Assembly (NCBI GenBank): GCA_045634325.1 | Contig: JAZRAA010000040.1 | Location: forward strand, 61,600 to 125,599 | Source of the DNA: URNF01 sp045634325 | GTDB taxonomy: Bacteria > Bacillota > Clostridia > Oscillospirales > Acutalibacteraceae | Direction: 5' to 3' | DNA: 64,000 nt | Part shown: positions 1-8,747 of the stretch, in pieces | Layout: each line of letters begins with the position of its first letter | Numbering within the stretch: the stretch's first letter is position 1 | Program-made: the position numbers and the translations under genes | The notes under the pieces: model-generated | The model's input: the letters and a program-made list of their open reading frames with translations, nothing else | Told to the model about the DNA's origin: nothing | The model's database searches: none

Positions 1-1694
1 TGAAAGCTACCGCCGCTGAAGTTATCAAAGCCTTGATGAAACTGGGCGTAATGGCTTCTGTCAATGAAGAAATCGACTTCGACACCGCCTATTTGGTTGC
101 AGAAGAATTCCACGCACACGTTGAACGTGAAGTGGTGGTTACCATCGAAGAACAAATCATCGACGACAGCGAAGACGATACCGAAAACCTCCGTCCCCGT
201 GATCCCGTTGTGGTGGTTATGGGTCACGTTGACCACGGTAAAACCTCCATTTTGGATGCTATCCGTCAAACCAACGTCACCTCGGGTGAAGCAGGCGGTA
301 TTACCCAGCACATTGGTGCATACCGTGTTAACTGCGACGGCAATAATATCACCTTCCTGGACACCCCCGGCCACGCCGCATTTACCTCTATGCGTGCCCG
401 CGGTGCGCAGGTAACCGACATCGCCATTCTGGTGGTGGCTGCGGATGACGGCATTATGCCCCAAACCATTGAGGCTATCAGCCATGCGAAAGCGGCCGGT
501 GTTTCCATCATCGTTGCTATCAACAAAATGGATAAACCCGAAGCCAACCCCGACCGCGTGATGCAACAGCTCACCGAACACGAATTGGTGCCGGAAGAAT
601 GGGGTGGCGACGTGATTTGCGTGCCGGTGTCTGCAAAAACCGGCATGAACATCGACAAATTGCTCGAAACCGTTCTGCTGATTGCAGAAGTGCAAGAATA
701 TAAAGCCAACCCCGACCGTGCCGCAAAAGGTACTGTCATCGAATCCCGTCTGGATAAAGGCCGTGGCCCGCTCGCAACCGTGTTGGTGCAAAACGGTACC
801 CTGCACGCAGGCGATATCGTGGTGGCGGGTTCCAGCGTTGGTCGCGTCCGTGCAATGACCGACGAAAACGGTCGTTCTTTGCAGATTGCAGGTCCTTCCG
901 TTCCTGTGGAAATCATGGGTCTGGACAGCGTACCCGCTTCCGGCGATATGTTCAACGCCGTTACCGACGAACGTCTCGCACGTCAGTTGGTGGAGCAGCG
1001 TAAGACTGCCGCTAAAGAAGAACGCTTTAACGAATATCAGAAAGTTACCCTTGAAAACGTATTTGACCAGATGCAAGCGGGCGATATGAAAACCCTCAAC
1101 GTCATCGTCAAAGCAGACGTACAAGGCTCTGTCGAAGCTGTTAAACAGTCGCTGGAAAAACTGTCCAACGAAGAAGTGCGTGTGCGTGTTATCCACGGTG
1201 CCGTCGGCGGTGTTACCGAAAACGACGTGATGCTGGCTTCTGCTTCGGAGGCTATCATCGTTGGCTTCAACGTGCGTCCCGACCCGCTTGCACAGGTCGC
1301 CGCCGAGCAAAACGAAGTGGATATGCGTATGTACCGCATCATCTACGATTGCATCGAGGAAATCGAATCTGCCATGAAAGGCAAGATGGCGCCCAAAACC
1401 CGCGAAGTGTTGCACGGTCGTGCGGAAGTCCGCCAGGTATACCGCATCACCGGTGTGGGTCTGGTTGCCGGTTGCTATGTCTTGGACGGCAAAGTATACC
1501 GCAATGATTTGTTGCGTATTGTGCGCGATAACATCATCATCGGTGACGACAAAATGATTTCGCTCAAACGCTTTAAAGATGACCAAAAGGAAGTTGCTCA
1601 AGGATATGAATGTGGTATCGGTCTGGAGAAATTCACCGACATCAAAGAGGGCGACATCTATGAAACCTATATCATTGAGGAGTATAGAGACTAA
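1..1694 (+). CDS. infB: Translation initiation factor IF-2, 5' end outside window
   Basis: This GTPase places initiator fMet-tRNA on the 30S subunit and promotes subunit joining in the cytoplasm. The gene is open from the first full codon at nt 3; about 563 codons are present, so the N-terminal domain and start lie upstream. The visible part opens with the IF2 N-domain sequence KLMKLGVMASVNEEIDFDTA. The G domain follows with G1 GHVDHGKT (nt 220-243), G3 DTPGH and G4 NKMD, then domains II, III and the fMet-tRNA-binding domain IV. The stop TAA overlaps the rbfA ATG (TAATG), indicating coupling. The following rbfA-nrnA-truB-ribF order is the usual Bacillota arrangement. Identification is certain. 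Confidence 0.98.
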   Translation, partial: KATAAEVIKALMKLGVMASVNEEIDFDTAYLVAEEFHAHVEREVVVTIEEQIIDDSEDDTENLRPRDPVVVVMGHVDHGKTSILDAIRQTNVTSGEAGGITQHIGAYRVNCDGNNITFLDTPGHAAFTSMRARGAQVTDIAILVVAADDGIMPQTIEAISHAKAAGVSIIVAINKMDKPEANPDRVMQQLTEHELVPEEWGGDVICVPVSAKTGMNIDKLLETVLLIAEVQEYKANPDRAAKGTVIESRLDKGRGPLATVLVQNGTLHAGDIVVAGSSVGRVRAMTDENGRSLQIAGPSVPVEIMGLDSVPASGDMFNAVTDERLARQLVEQRKTAAKEERFNEYQKVTLENVFDQMQAGDMKTLNVIVKADVQGSVEAVKQSLEKLSNEEVRVRVIHGAVGGVTENDVMLASASEAIIVGFNVRPDPLAQVAAEQNEVDMRMYRIIYDCIEEIESAMKGKMAPKTREVLHGRAEVRQVYRITGVGLVAGCYVLDGKVYRNDLLRIVRDNIIIGDDKMISLKRFKDDQKEVAQGYECGIGLEKFTDIKEGDIYETYIIEEYRD

Positions 1695-2059
1695 TGGGAA
1701 GTTATCGTTCCGACCGTACAAGTGAAGATATCATGCGTGAACTGACCGCCATTCTGCGAACCGTCAAGGATCCCAGAGTAGCGGGCAAGATGTTGAGCAT
1801 CGTGCGGGTGGATGTCACACGCGATATGTCCTATGCCACTGTGTTTGTCAGCGCAATGGAAGGATTAGACGTGGCAAAAGCTGCCGTGAAAGGCCTTGTA
1901 TCCGCCGCCGGTTATATGCGACGGGAATTAGGGCTTTCCCTGCGCTTGCGCCACACACCCGAACTGCGTTTTGTAGCCGATGATTCCATCGCTTACAGTG
2001 CGGGTATCGCCGCGACACTCAACCGCCTCCACAAGGAGGAAAGCGAAGATGAACAATAA
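1694..2059 (+). CDS. rbfA: Ribosome-binding factor A
   Basis: RbfA is a small KH-fold protein that binds the 5' helix of 16S rRNA and helps late 30S maturation. The 121-residue product has the family size. It shows the expected opening (RSDRTSEDIMRELTAILRTVKDPRV), the central VRVDVTRDMSYATVFVS strand region and the C-terminal LRLRHTPELRFVADDS segment. The ATG overlaps the infB stop by one base, and the 3' end overlaps the next gene by 11 bases, so it is translated as part of the infB operon. No unusual features. Confidence 0.97.
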   Translation: MGSYRSDRTSEDIMRELTAILRTVKDPRVAGKMLSIVRVDVTRDMSYATVFVSAMEGLDVAKAAVKGLVSAAGYMRRELGLSLRLRHTPELRFVADDSIAYSAGIAATLNRLHKEESEDEQ

Positions 2060-3017
2060 ACAAATCACACTTGAACAAACGGCAAAACTGTTGCTGCATG
2101 CAGATAATATATTGGTGCTTTGCCATCAATATCCCGACGGCGATACCATCGGTTCCGCCGCCGGTCTGTGTCTTGCTCTGCAACGGCTGGGAAAACGGGT
2201 GCGCATTGCCTGCAACGACCCTTTCCCGTCTAAATATGATTACATGACTGCACCCATCGCCTTGCAGGACTTTGCACCGGATTTCATCTGCGCCGTGGAT
2301 GTCGCTGACAGCAAATTGCTAGGTGCCAACATGCAAGTATATGCGGATAAAATCGACCTTTGCATCGACCACCACGGCACCAATACCGGCTATGCGAAGC
2401 AGGTTTTGCTCAACGCCGAGGATGCGGCAACGACTATGCTCATTTTCAATTTGCTGAAATATTTGGGCGTACAACTTGACAATGAAATTGCCGCTTGCCT
2501 GTATACCGGCATCGTGACCGATACCGGTTGCTTTAAATACAGCAACACCACTGCTTCCGCTCACCGCATTGCAGCCGACTGCATGGAAACAGGTATCCCC
2601 TACGATATGATTAATCGCATCATGTTTGACACCAAATCCCGTGCACGTATCGAACTGGAACGCCGCGCTTTAGAAGGTATTTCGTTCTATTTCAACGACC
2701 GTCTTGCCATCATGGCAATCACCAACGAAATGATTGCGCAAAGCGGTGCTACTGAGGATGATTTGGAGGGATTGCCCCCCTTGGTGCGTCAAATCGAAGG
2801 CGTGTGGGTCGGTATCACCCTGCGCGAGCACGCAGACGGTGGCTTTAAAGTGAGCATGCGCACCGGTAAACACGCCAACGCCTCCAACCTGTGCAAACTG
2901 CTGGGTGGTGGAGGACATGCTGCTGCTGCGGGCTGCCGTATCGATTTGCCTTTGCAAGAAGCGACGGACAAGCTGATACACGTCGTCGGCGAAAATGTCC
3001 TGCGTATAAAGGAGTAA
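2049..3017 (+). CDS. nrnA: DHH/DHHA1 phosphoesterase (NrnA-type nanoRNase/pAp phosphatase)
   Basis: DHH-family enzymes of this type degrade short oligoribonucleotides and may dephosphorylate pAp; some relatives act on cyclic dinucleotide products. The start chosen is the ATG at 2049 (322 aa), which follows AGGAGG at the ideal distance; an in-frame upstream ATG at 1980 lies inside rbfA. Visible motifs are HQYPDGDTIGS (motif I), the aspartate in DVADS, CIDHHGTN (DHH motif) and the C-terminal GGGGHAAAAG of DHHA1. Position between rbfA and truB is the standard place for nrnA in Bacillota. The exact substrate cannot be told from sequence. Confidence 0.9.
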   Translation: MNNKQITLEQTAKLLLHADNILVLCHQYPDGDTIGSAAGLCLALQRLGKRVRIACNDPFPSKYDYMTAPIALQDFAPDFICAVDVADSKLLGANMQVYADKIDLCIDHHGTNTGYAKQVLLNAEDAATTMLIFNLLKYLGVQLDNEIAACLYTGIVTDTGCFKYSNTTASAHRIAADCMETGIPYDMINRIMFDTKSRARIELERRALEGISFYFNDRLAIMAITNEMIAQSGATEDDLEGLPPLVRQIEGVWVGITLREHADGGFKVSMRTGKHANASNLCKLLGGGGHAAAAGCRIDLPLQEATDKLIHVVGENVLRIKE

Positions 3018-3021
3018 CATA

Positions 3022-3900
3022 ATGGACGGTATTCTTTGCATTGACAAGCACATGGAGGTAACCTCCTTTGTTTGCTGTGCCATGGCACGCCGTATTTTAA
3101 AAGAGAAAAAAGTCGGACACGCCGGCACCCTCGACCCGATGGCGACCGGCGTGTTGCCTATTCTGTTAGGTAAAGCCACTCGTGCTCTGGATTTCTTGCC
3201 CTCACATGATAAACGCTATACTGCCACCATGCGATTTGGCTTTCATTCGGATACGCTGGATGTCTGGGGAAAGGTGCAACCAACCAACGCACCCCTTCCC
3301 ACATTAACGCAAATAGAAGCGGTTTTACCCGCTTTTCGAGGCGATATTCTGCAAGTCCCTCCCATGACCTCCGCGCTCAAACAAAACGGTAAACGGCTGT
3401 ATGAATTGGCGCGCGAAGGCATCGAAGTAGAACGAAAACCCCGCCCAGTTACGATTTATGCGCTGGAGATTATTGATTTTCAACCGCAAAAGGGGGAACT
3501 GACCATCGATTGCCGTTGTTCGAAAGGCACATACATTCGCTCTATCTGTGATGACATCGGCAAGGCACTGGGGTGCGGTGCGGTGATGACCGCTTTGCGA
3601 CGCACCGAGGCGGCAGGATATACATTAGATGCATGCGTACCCATCACAGACGATACAGATGCCGATACCCTGCGTGCGCATATTTTACCGATAGAAACCG
3701 CCTTTTCTTCCTACCCCGCCGTCACCGTTTCCGCTGCGCAAGCGATACGGTTTCAAAACGGCGGTGCTCTCAGTTTGCAACGCCTTCACACGACCTTGCC
3801 CCCGCACACCCCTTTGCGTGTGAAGGCACCTGACGGTATGTTTTTGGGCTTGGGACAAGCAGATGATACAGATTTAAAAGTATTAAAGTTGTTTGTATAA
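3022..3900 (+). CDS. truB: tRNA pseudouridine(55) synthase TruB
   Basis: TruB converts U55 in the T-loop of most tRNAs to pseudouridine. The 292-residue protein carries the catalytic motif HAGTLDPMATGVLP near residues 33-46 with the nucleophilic Asp, then KRYTATMRFG and the YIRSICDDIGKALGCGAVMTALRRT block. The C-terminal domain after residue 230 is short and PUA-like. AAGGAG lies just before the ATG. It sits four bases after nrnA and nine before ribF, in one transcript. Confidence 0.97.
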   Translation: MDGILCIDKHMEVTSFVCCAMARRILKEKKVGHAGTLDPMATGVLPILLGKATRALDFLPSHDKRYTATMRFGFHSDTLDVWGKVQPTNAPLPTLTQIEAVLPAFRGDILQVPPMTSALKQNGKRLYELAREGIEVERKPRPVTIYALEIIDFQPQKGELTIDCRCSKGTYIRSICDDIGKALGCGAVMTALRRTEAAGYTLDACVPITDDTDADTLRAHILPIETAFSSYPAVTVSAAQAIRFQNGGALSLQRLHTTLPPHTPLRVKAPDGMFLGLGQADDTDLKVLKLFV

Positions 3901-3909
3901 GGTGACACG

Positions 3910-5475
3910 ATGAACGTATACGCTGTACCGACACAACTGCATACCGTTCACGACGCTGACCGTATCATTGCGGTCGGCGTATTTGACGGTGTGCACATCG
4001 GGCACAGTGCCGTGTTGACCAAAGCGTTGCTGGAACATGACCTCACTCCCGCTGTTTTCACATTCAAACAAAGTGACAACCTCAAATCAGGCGGCAGTTT
4101 GCAAACCGATGAAGCACGCCGTAAAATATTAGAACGGCTGGGATTTGCAGATATATTCGAAGCGGATTTTACCGCGATTCAGAATATGACACCGCAAGAA
4201 TTTGTGGATATGTTGCACTGTAACCTGCACGCCAAAGCCATCGTGTGCGGTTTTAACTTCCGTTTCGGCAAAGGCGGGGCGGGAGATATTCGATTATTAG
4301 AGCAACTGTGCGCGCAAGCGAATATCAAGGTTATGGTGCAGCCCGCTGTCACCTTAGACGGTGAAGCGGTCAGCTCCACCCGCATCAAACAAGCGTTAAA
4401 AAACGGAGATACTGCACTCGTACTGCGTTTGCAAGGCAGACCGTTCACGGTGGAAGCCACTGTCAAAAGCGGACAAAGGCTGGGGCGCACCCTTGGCTCC
4501 CCCACCATCAACCAACCCATTGAGGACAATATCGCCTTACCGCGTTTGGGCGTGTATGCTGCGGTTGCGACAGTGAACGGCCGTATGCTTCCTGCTGTTA
4601 CCAATATCGGTATACGACCTACTGTCGGCGGAACAAAGCCGCTGGCGGAAACATATATTATAGATTTTGAAGGCGATCTTTACGGAGAAAAAATACCCGT
4701 CGAGCTGGTAAAATTTCTCCGTTCCGAACAGAAATTTGAAACGATTGTGGCACTGCAACAGGCCATCCAAAAAGATATCGCAGACACCCGTGCACTATTT
4801 GCCCCCACCAATACCACTCGTGCGGTGATTTTCGATTTCGACAACACCTTGGCAGACAGGCAAATCGCGTTTCACGCCTTTTTACAAGATTGGCTACGCA
4901 AACATTTTCCGCAAATGCCGCAAACGGAATTGTTGGCATATTGTGACCGCCTTTTAGATGTCGGGCACTACGGCTTTGTACCTTTTTCCGCTGTCTTTGA
5001 CGCGGCAAAAGAAATGTTGCCGTGGGAAAACCCGCCCACGCTCGAAGAAATGTTTGCATACTTAAAAATTGCATATCCTTTGCACACCACCGTGTTCGAC
5101 GATGCTGTGAAAACCATTACGCAGTTGCGCCGACGCGGCTATATCGTCGGTATTCTCACCAACGGTAACGTGCGTGTACAAACCGCAAAACTGGATATGT
5201 CCGGTTTGCGCCCGCTGGTTGACTATATGTTAATCGGCGGTGAAGAAGATATCCAAAAACCTGAGCCCGAACTTTTTTACCGTGTTGCCAAACGTTTGGG
5301 GGTACACCCTGCTGATTGTGTGTTTGTGGGTGATAACCCTAAAAACGATATTGAAGGGGCTTTAAATGCGGGTATGCGCGCCGTGTTCAAAGATTTCGGG
5401 TATCCAACCGTCACAGTAGATGACCCTCAGGTGCCACACATATCCGCTTTGCAAGAATTACTCAATCTGCTTTAA
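3910..5475 (+). CDS. ribF: Bifunctional riboflavin kinase/FAD synthetase fused to a C-terminal HAD phosphatase
   Basis: Residues 1-about 150 form the FMN adenylyltransferase (GVFDGVHIGH at the start, GFNFRFGKGGAGD, SSTRIKQAL). Residues about 165-295 form the flavokinase (GQRLGRTLGSPTINQ, GVYAAVATVNG, TNIGIRPT), so the protein makes FMN and FAD from riboflavin. Unlike usual RibF of about 300 aa, it continues without a break into a complete HAD domain: motif I FDFDNTLAD at 308-316, motif II ILTNGN, the lysine region QKPEPELF and motif IV VFVGDNPKNDIEGALNAG. The total is 521 aa. The HAD part could remove a phosphate from a flavin precursor such as ARPP or from FMN, or could be unrelated; its substrate is unknown. 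A strong terminator follows directly. Confidence 0.93.
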   Translation: MNVYAVPTQLHTVHDADRIIAVGVFDGVHIGHSAVLTKALLEHDLTPAVFTFKQSDNLKSGGSLQTDEARRKILERLGFADIFEADFTAIQNMTPQEFVDMLHCNLHAKAIVCGFNFRFGKGGAGDIRLLEQLCAQANIKVMVQPAVTLDGEAVSSTRIKQALKNGDTALVLRLQGRPFTVEATVKSGQRLGRTLGSPTINQPIEDNIALPRLGVYAAVATVNGRMLPAVTNIGIRPTVGGTKPLAETYIIDFEGDLYGEKIPVELVKFLRSEQKFETIVALQQAIQKDIADTRALFAPTNTTRAVIFDFDNTLADRQIAFHAFLQDWLRKHFPQMPQTELLAYCDRLLDVGHYGFVPFSAVFDAAKEMLPWENPPTLEEMFAYLKIAYPLHTTVFDDAVKTITQLRRRGYIVGILTNGNVRVQTAKLDMSGLRPLVDYMLIGGEEDIQKPEPELFYRVAKRLGVHPADCVFVGDNPKNDIEGALNAGMRAVFKDFGYPTVTVDDPQVPHISALQELLNLL

Positions 5476-5476
5476 G

Positions 5477-5512
5477 AAAAGGAGCAACACCTCTCGGTGT
5501 TGCTCCTTTTTT
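5477..5512. terminator. Bidirectional terminator between ribF and the opposing HAD gene
   Basis: An 11-bp stem, GGAGCAACACC (5481-5491) with GGTGTTGCTCC (5496-5506), has a TCTC loop and is flanked by A4 on the left and T6 on the right. It can therefore end transcripts arriving from either side, which fits the convergent gene order. Confidence 0.92.
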
Positions 5513-5542
5513 CACTTTGTTTATATGTAAAGCGTTATAACT

Positions 5543-6184
5543 TTACATCAATATTCCCTGTAATTCCTCCGCACTCGACGCAAGGGCTTTTGCGCCGTGC
5601 AGTTCTTCCCTGGAGCCGTATCCATACAACACACCTACCGTCTCAATACCGCAAGCACGCGCACCGTCCACATCAAAACTGCGGTCGCCTACCATACACA
5701 CTTGAGCGGGTGTTTGTATGTGTAATTGCTCCAACGCATAACGGATAACATCCGCTTTTTCCACCCGTGCACCACCCAGTTCACAGCCCGAAACAAAGGT
5801 GAAATATTGTTTTAAATCAAAGTGTTCTAATATGCGCTCGGCATACACGGCGGGTTTAGAAGTAGCAAGCACCAATTTGAAACCCGCTTGCTGTAAAGCG
5901 GAAAGCATTGTCGGTATACCCTCGTATACCGTGTTTTCAAACAACCCTTTATCGCCATAATACACACGATATAAGCGCAACATTTCATCTGCTTGCTCAT
6001 CCGTAAGTTTAAATACAATCTTAAACTGCTCTTTAAGGGGCGGGCCGATGAACGAATACAGTTCTCGTCTATCCTCCACCACAATGCCGAAATGCTGCAA
6101 AGCATACATAATTGCATTCGTAATCCCCAAAGCAGGGTCAGTGAGCGTGCCGTCCAAATCAAAAAATATATACCGTTCCTGCAT
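5543..6184 (-). CDS. HAD-superfamily hydrolase, phosphoglycolate-phosphatase-like
   Basis: A cytoplasmic HAD subfamily IA phosphatase of 213 aa. Motif I FDLDGTLTD is at residues 8-16, followed by an alpha-helical cap starting LGITNAIMYALQ, motif II ATSKP, the lysine in ARVEKADV, and motif IV MVGDRSFDVDGARACG. The family includes Gph and PpaX-type enzymes acting on phosphoglycolate, pyrophosphate or nucleotides; the substrate cannot be assigned. It is the last gene of the long rnf transcript and its ATG abuts the stop of the Gx transporter gene, with GGGAGG in front. Confidence 0.88.
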   Translation of the reverse strand: MQERYIFFDLDGTLTDPALGITNAIMYALQHFGIVVEDRRELYSFIGPPLKEQFKIVFKLTDEQADEMLRLYRVYYGDKGLFENTVYEGIPTMLSALQQAGFKLVLATSKPAVYAERILEHFDLKQYFTFVSGCELGGARVEKADVIRYALEQLHIQTPAQVCMVGDRSFDVDGARACGIETVGVLYGYGSREELHGAKALASSAEELQGILM

Positions 6185-6679
6185 TTAGCGCCCTCCCATT
6201 TGTTTTACGTGTGGTAACAGTATTTTGGTGACCACACCAATCACACAGCCGGTGACGGCACCGGCACATAACAGTGGCAAAACATAATACAACACACCGC
6301 CCATACCCAACAACGCAAACGCCACAAGGAGCTGTCCGATATTGTGCAACACACCGCCCAACACGCTAACCCCAATCGGGCTAAAATGCTGATGACGGTA
6401 GCAGAGGCACATACCGATGAAACTCAGCACGGCACCCGCCAGACTATATAACATACCGGACACCGAGCCAAATATAAACGTCGCAAGCAACACACGCACC
6501 AATGATACCGTTACGGCGAGCGGCGCGCCCATACTGTATAAGCACAATAGCACCACCAAATTTGCTAATCCCAACTTCATGCCGGGAATACCAAACGGCA
6601 ATGGTACCAACATTTCAATATAACTGAAAACAAACGCCAGTGCGACCAGCATGCCGCCCAAGGCAATACGTTTTGACAC
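6185..6679 (-). CDS. Gx transporter family membrane protein (heptaprenyl diphosphate synthase component I-like)
   Basis: A 164-residue integral membrane protein with about five hydrophobic helices and many glycines. Landmarks are the opening RIALGGMLVALAFVFSYIE, the segment PFGIPGMKLGLANLVVL and a VLGGVLHNIGQLLVA segment. This matches the Gx transporter/Hpre_diP_synt_I family, ECF S-component-like proteins that are commonly found beside NusG-II and ApbE genes in Clostridia. The start is a GTG after AAGGAGG. Its neighbours suggest a link with isoprenoid-quinone or flavin-dependent electron transport, but the cargo is unknown. Confidence 0.8.
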   Translation of the reverse strand: MSKRIALGGMLVALAFVFSYIEMLVPLPFGIPGMKLGLANLVVLLCLYSMGAPLAVTVSLVRVLLATFIFGSVSGMLYSLAGAVLSFIGMCLCYRHQHFSPIGVSVLGGVLHNIGQLLVAFALLGMGGVLYYVLPLLCAGAVTGCVIGVVTKILLPHVKQMGGR

Positions 6680-6691
6680 TGTGCGCCCTCC

Positions 6692-7078
6692 TTACAAATC
6701 CACGTCACTTTGCTGACCATTTTCAACGGTGATAACCAGTTGATGCGGCAGACATATGACACTCTGTCCACGGCGGCTGACTTTTCCTTGCCGCACACAC
6801 AGTCCGTCAGGACAATCCGCATCGCTGACCCATACGGCACCATCACCTATATGCACCGTATTAAAACCACCATTTGCATCTTCTATATGCAGTTCTCGTT
6901 CTTCTAGGAGAGAAAACTCACCGTACACTTCACCGTATACCGTGATTTTAACCATTCCGTTATGTGCGGTAGGATATAAAAACAACTTGCCCAAAAGGAA
7001 AACTACGCACAACGCCAATACGAGCGCCAGTACGATACAATCGCCTTTTTTCAGAAATCGTTTTCCTCTTTTGATCAT
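6692..7078 (-). CDS. NusG domain II-containing membrane-anchored protein
   Basis: A 128-residue protein with one N-terminal membrane helix (GDCIVLALVLALCVVFLLGKL) and an extracytoplasmic beta-rich domain ending SRRGQSVICLPHQLVITVE. That ending is the NusG domain II (PF07009) signature, including the conserved CP..CVR-like pair in DADCPDGLCVRQGKVSR. The ATG at 7078 is preferred over an upstream GTG because AGGAAG lies eight bases before it. Proteins of this family accompany ApbE, RnfG-like proteins and Gx transporters. The two cysteines suggest a redox or cofactor role, but none is proven. Confidence 0.8.
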   Translation of the reverse strand: MIKRGKRFLKKGDCIVLALVLALCVVFLLGKLFLYPTAHNGMVKITVYGEVYGEFSLLEERELHIEDANGGFNTVHIGDGAVWVSDADCPDGLCVRQGKVSRRGQSVICLPHQLVITVENGQQSDVDL

Positions 7079-7113
7079 CCTACACACTTCCTAGTTATGT
7101 ATCAAATCCAGTA

Positions 7114-7141
7114 TAGGCCGTCGGATATATCCGACGGCCTA
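7114..7141. other. Perfect 28-nt palindrome between FMN-binding gene and NusG-II gene
   Basis: TAGGCCGTCGG (7114-7124), ATATAT and CCGACGGCCTA (7131-7141) form a perfect inverted repeat. No T-run follows on the minus strand, so it is not an ordinary terminator. It could be an RNA processing or stabilising hairpin that lowers expression of the distal operon genes, or a protein-binding site. Confidence 0.7.
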
Positions 7142-7145
7142 ACTC

Positions 7146-7703
7146 TTACTCAGCTTGTATATACTTTTCCTGCACAAAAGCGGCAACATCATTCACCGCT
7201 TTAACCACCGCCTGAGAGGTCACTGTTGCACCCGCAATGCCATCCACATGACTGCCGCGGCCCGCTTCGCCTGTCAGGTACATTGGCAACACACGGTCTT
7301 TGAAACGTTCTTTAAAAGAAGATTCCTTAATTCTGGCACCATAATATTCGCTTTCCTTTTGAGACAGCACCTCGATGCCACGCAATACCGTTGTATCCGA
7401 AGATACCGTAATCGCCAATTTAATCGGCACTTCGCTGTTATATCCCGTGACAGCGGTTTGCACACGATAAGCTATCACATTTCCCTGTGCATCCGTACAG
7501 GATTCAACGACCGAAATCGCCGCTTGTTCATCTGTGAAAATAGCGGTTTTAGACACAATCTCCGGCAACCCTTCCACAGGTTGTTCAAAAGAATTAAAAA
7601 CCGCTTGCCGTGCCGCCGTGGCACACCATAACAACGCTGCGGTCAACACCGCCATGCACACAATCGATACGCCTATGCGCACCACTTTGTTTTTTCGTTT
7701 CAT
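7146..7703 (-). CDS. Membrane-anchored FMN-binding domain protein (RnfG/NqrC-like)
   Basis: A 185-residue protein with a single N-terminal helix (residues 9-31) and an extracytoplasmic FMN_bind domain. The ending DGIAGATVTSQAVVKAVND contains the flavinylation motif in which ApbE attaches FMN by a phosphoester to the threonine of GAT. The ATG follows AAGGAG and overlaps the apbE stop (ATGA), so enzyme and presumed substrate are coupled. It is a second RnfG-like protein in addition to the rnfG of the complex itself. It may be an extra electron-carrier subunit or outer-face redox shuttle. Confidence 0.88.
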   Translation of the reverse strand: MKRKNKVVRIGVSIVCMAVLTAALLWCATAARQAVFNSFEQPVEGLPEIVSKTAIFTDEQAAISVVESCTDAQGNVIAYRVQTAVTGYNSEVPIKLAITVSSDTTVLRGIEVLSQKESEYYGARIKESSFKERFKDRVLPMYLTGEAGRGSHVDGIAGATVTSQAVVKAVNDVAAFVQEKYIQAE

Positions 7704-8722
7704 ACGGTATCTCCTTGATGTAAAAATGCAGTAAATCCATCGCTATATACCAAATCGCCGGTATGTTCCACCCAAACCGCCTCATATCCTTCGACGGTTT
7801 TGAGAAGCGCCGCCCCCTCTTGCTGCGGCATCAAAAACAAGGCGGTTGAAAGTATATCCGCCATCCCTGAATCCGGTCCTATCACCGAAACAGAGGCAAA
7901 ATACTGTGCTGGTTGTAACGAATCAGGGTCAATCAGATGATGATAACGCACACCATCTACCTCAAAATACCGCTGATAATCGCCGCTGGTCACCACCGCA
8001 CAATTTTGTACATCCACTGTCAGCAGATGCTCTTGCGGATTTTTGGGGTTCTCGATGCCGATAATAAACGGCTTGCCCTGTTTGTCCCCCACGGCGACCA
8101 CGTTACCACCCACACTGATTAAAGCGCTATGCACGCCAAGGTCCACAGCGTATTGGGCGACCCATTGCGCCGCCAATCCTTTTGCAAAGGCGCCCACATC
8201 CAACGACATTGCGGTATCGGTCAATTGCACGGTGCCCGCCGCAGTATCCAGCACAACATTCGTTATGTCCGTGTGCTGATTAGCGGCTGACAGTGCCGCG
8301 TTCGACGGCGGGAGCGGTTTTTCTGCGTTACGTGCTTGATGCCACAAACACAAAACACTGCCCATCGCCATATTGACCTTGCCGTCGGTAAGGGTATATG
8401 CCTGCTTGCCGTATTGGAGCATACGCATCAAGTCTGTTGAAACCGTCACGGCTTCCCCCACGGCATCGTTGACCGCTTTTACATTCTGCAAACCTTGTAT
8501 GGTATCGTAAATACTAAACTCATTGTGTAAAGCAGACAGTCGGGCGTGCAACTGTGCCGCCCAATCATCTGCCACCTGCTGTGACGTTGCATACAACTGT
8601 AAAACGGTCACCGTATCAAACACATCCAAATAGGTGTACTGGAACCGTTTTACAGTATCGGCACAACCGACAAAGGAAAAGAGCATCCCGCAGATGCATA
8701 AAAGCACAAGCAATCGTTTCAA
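7700..8722 (-). CDS. apbE: FAD:protein FMN transferase ApbE (lipoprotein)
   Basis: ApbE uses FAD to attach FMN covalently to threonine in RnfG, RnfD and other FMN_bind proteins on the outer face of the membrane. The start chosen is the TTG at 8722 (340 aa), because GGGGAGG lies nine bases upstream and the product then begins with a clean lipoprotein signal ending LFSFVGC; an ATG at 8761 overlaps the upstream gene. Conserved blocks are FDTVTVLQLYA, GKVNMAMGSV, SLDVGAFAKGLAAQ, ALISVGGNVVAVG and SGDYQRYFEVDG..HHLIDP. The metal-site region is SGMADILSTALFLM. Its role in the operon is to mature the Rnf flavoproteins. Confidence 0.95.
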   Translation of the reverse strand: MKRLLVLLCICGMLFSFVGCADTVKRFQYTYLDVFDTVTVLQLYATSQQVADDWAAQLHARLSALHNEFSIYDTIQGLQNVKAVNDAVGEAVTVSTDLMRMLQYGKQAYTLTDGKVNMAMGSVLCLWHQARNAEKPLPPSNAALSAANQHTDITNVVLDTAAGTVQLTDTAMSLDVGAFAKGLAAQWVAQYAVDLGVHSALISVGGNVVAVGDKQGKPFIIGIENPKNPQEHLLTVDVQNCAVVTSGDYQRYFEVDGVRYHHLIDPDSLQPAQYFASVSVIGPDSGMADILSTALFLMPQQEGAALLKTVEGYEAVWVEHTGDLVYSDGFTAFLHQGDTV

Positions 8723-8747
8723 TGCCCTTTTCCTCCCCGTTTCAATC

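Noticed and set aside
7155..7631. Long antisense frames opposite the flavoprotein, RnfE, CysS and AsnS genes
   Set aside because: They are shadows of strongly conserved genes on the other strand with no ribosome-binding sites.
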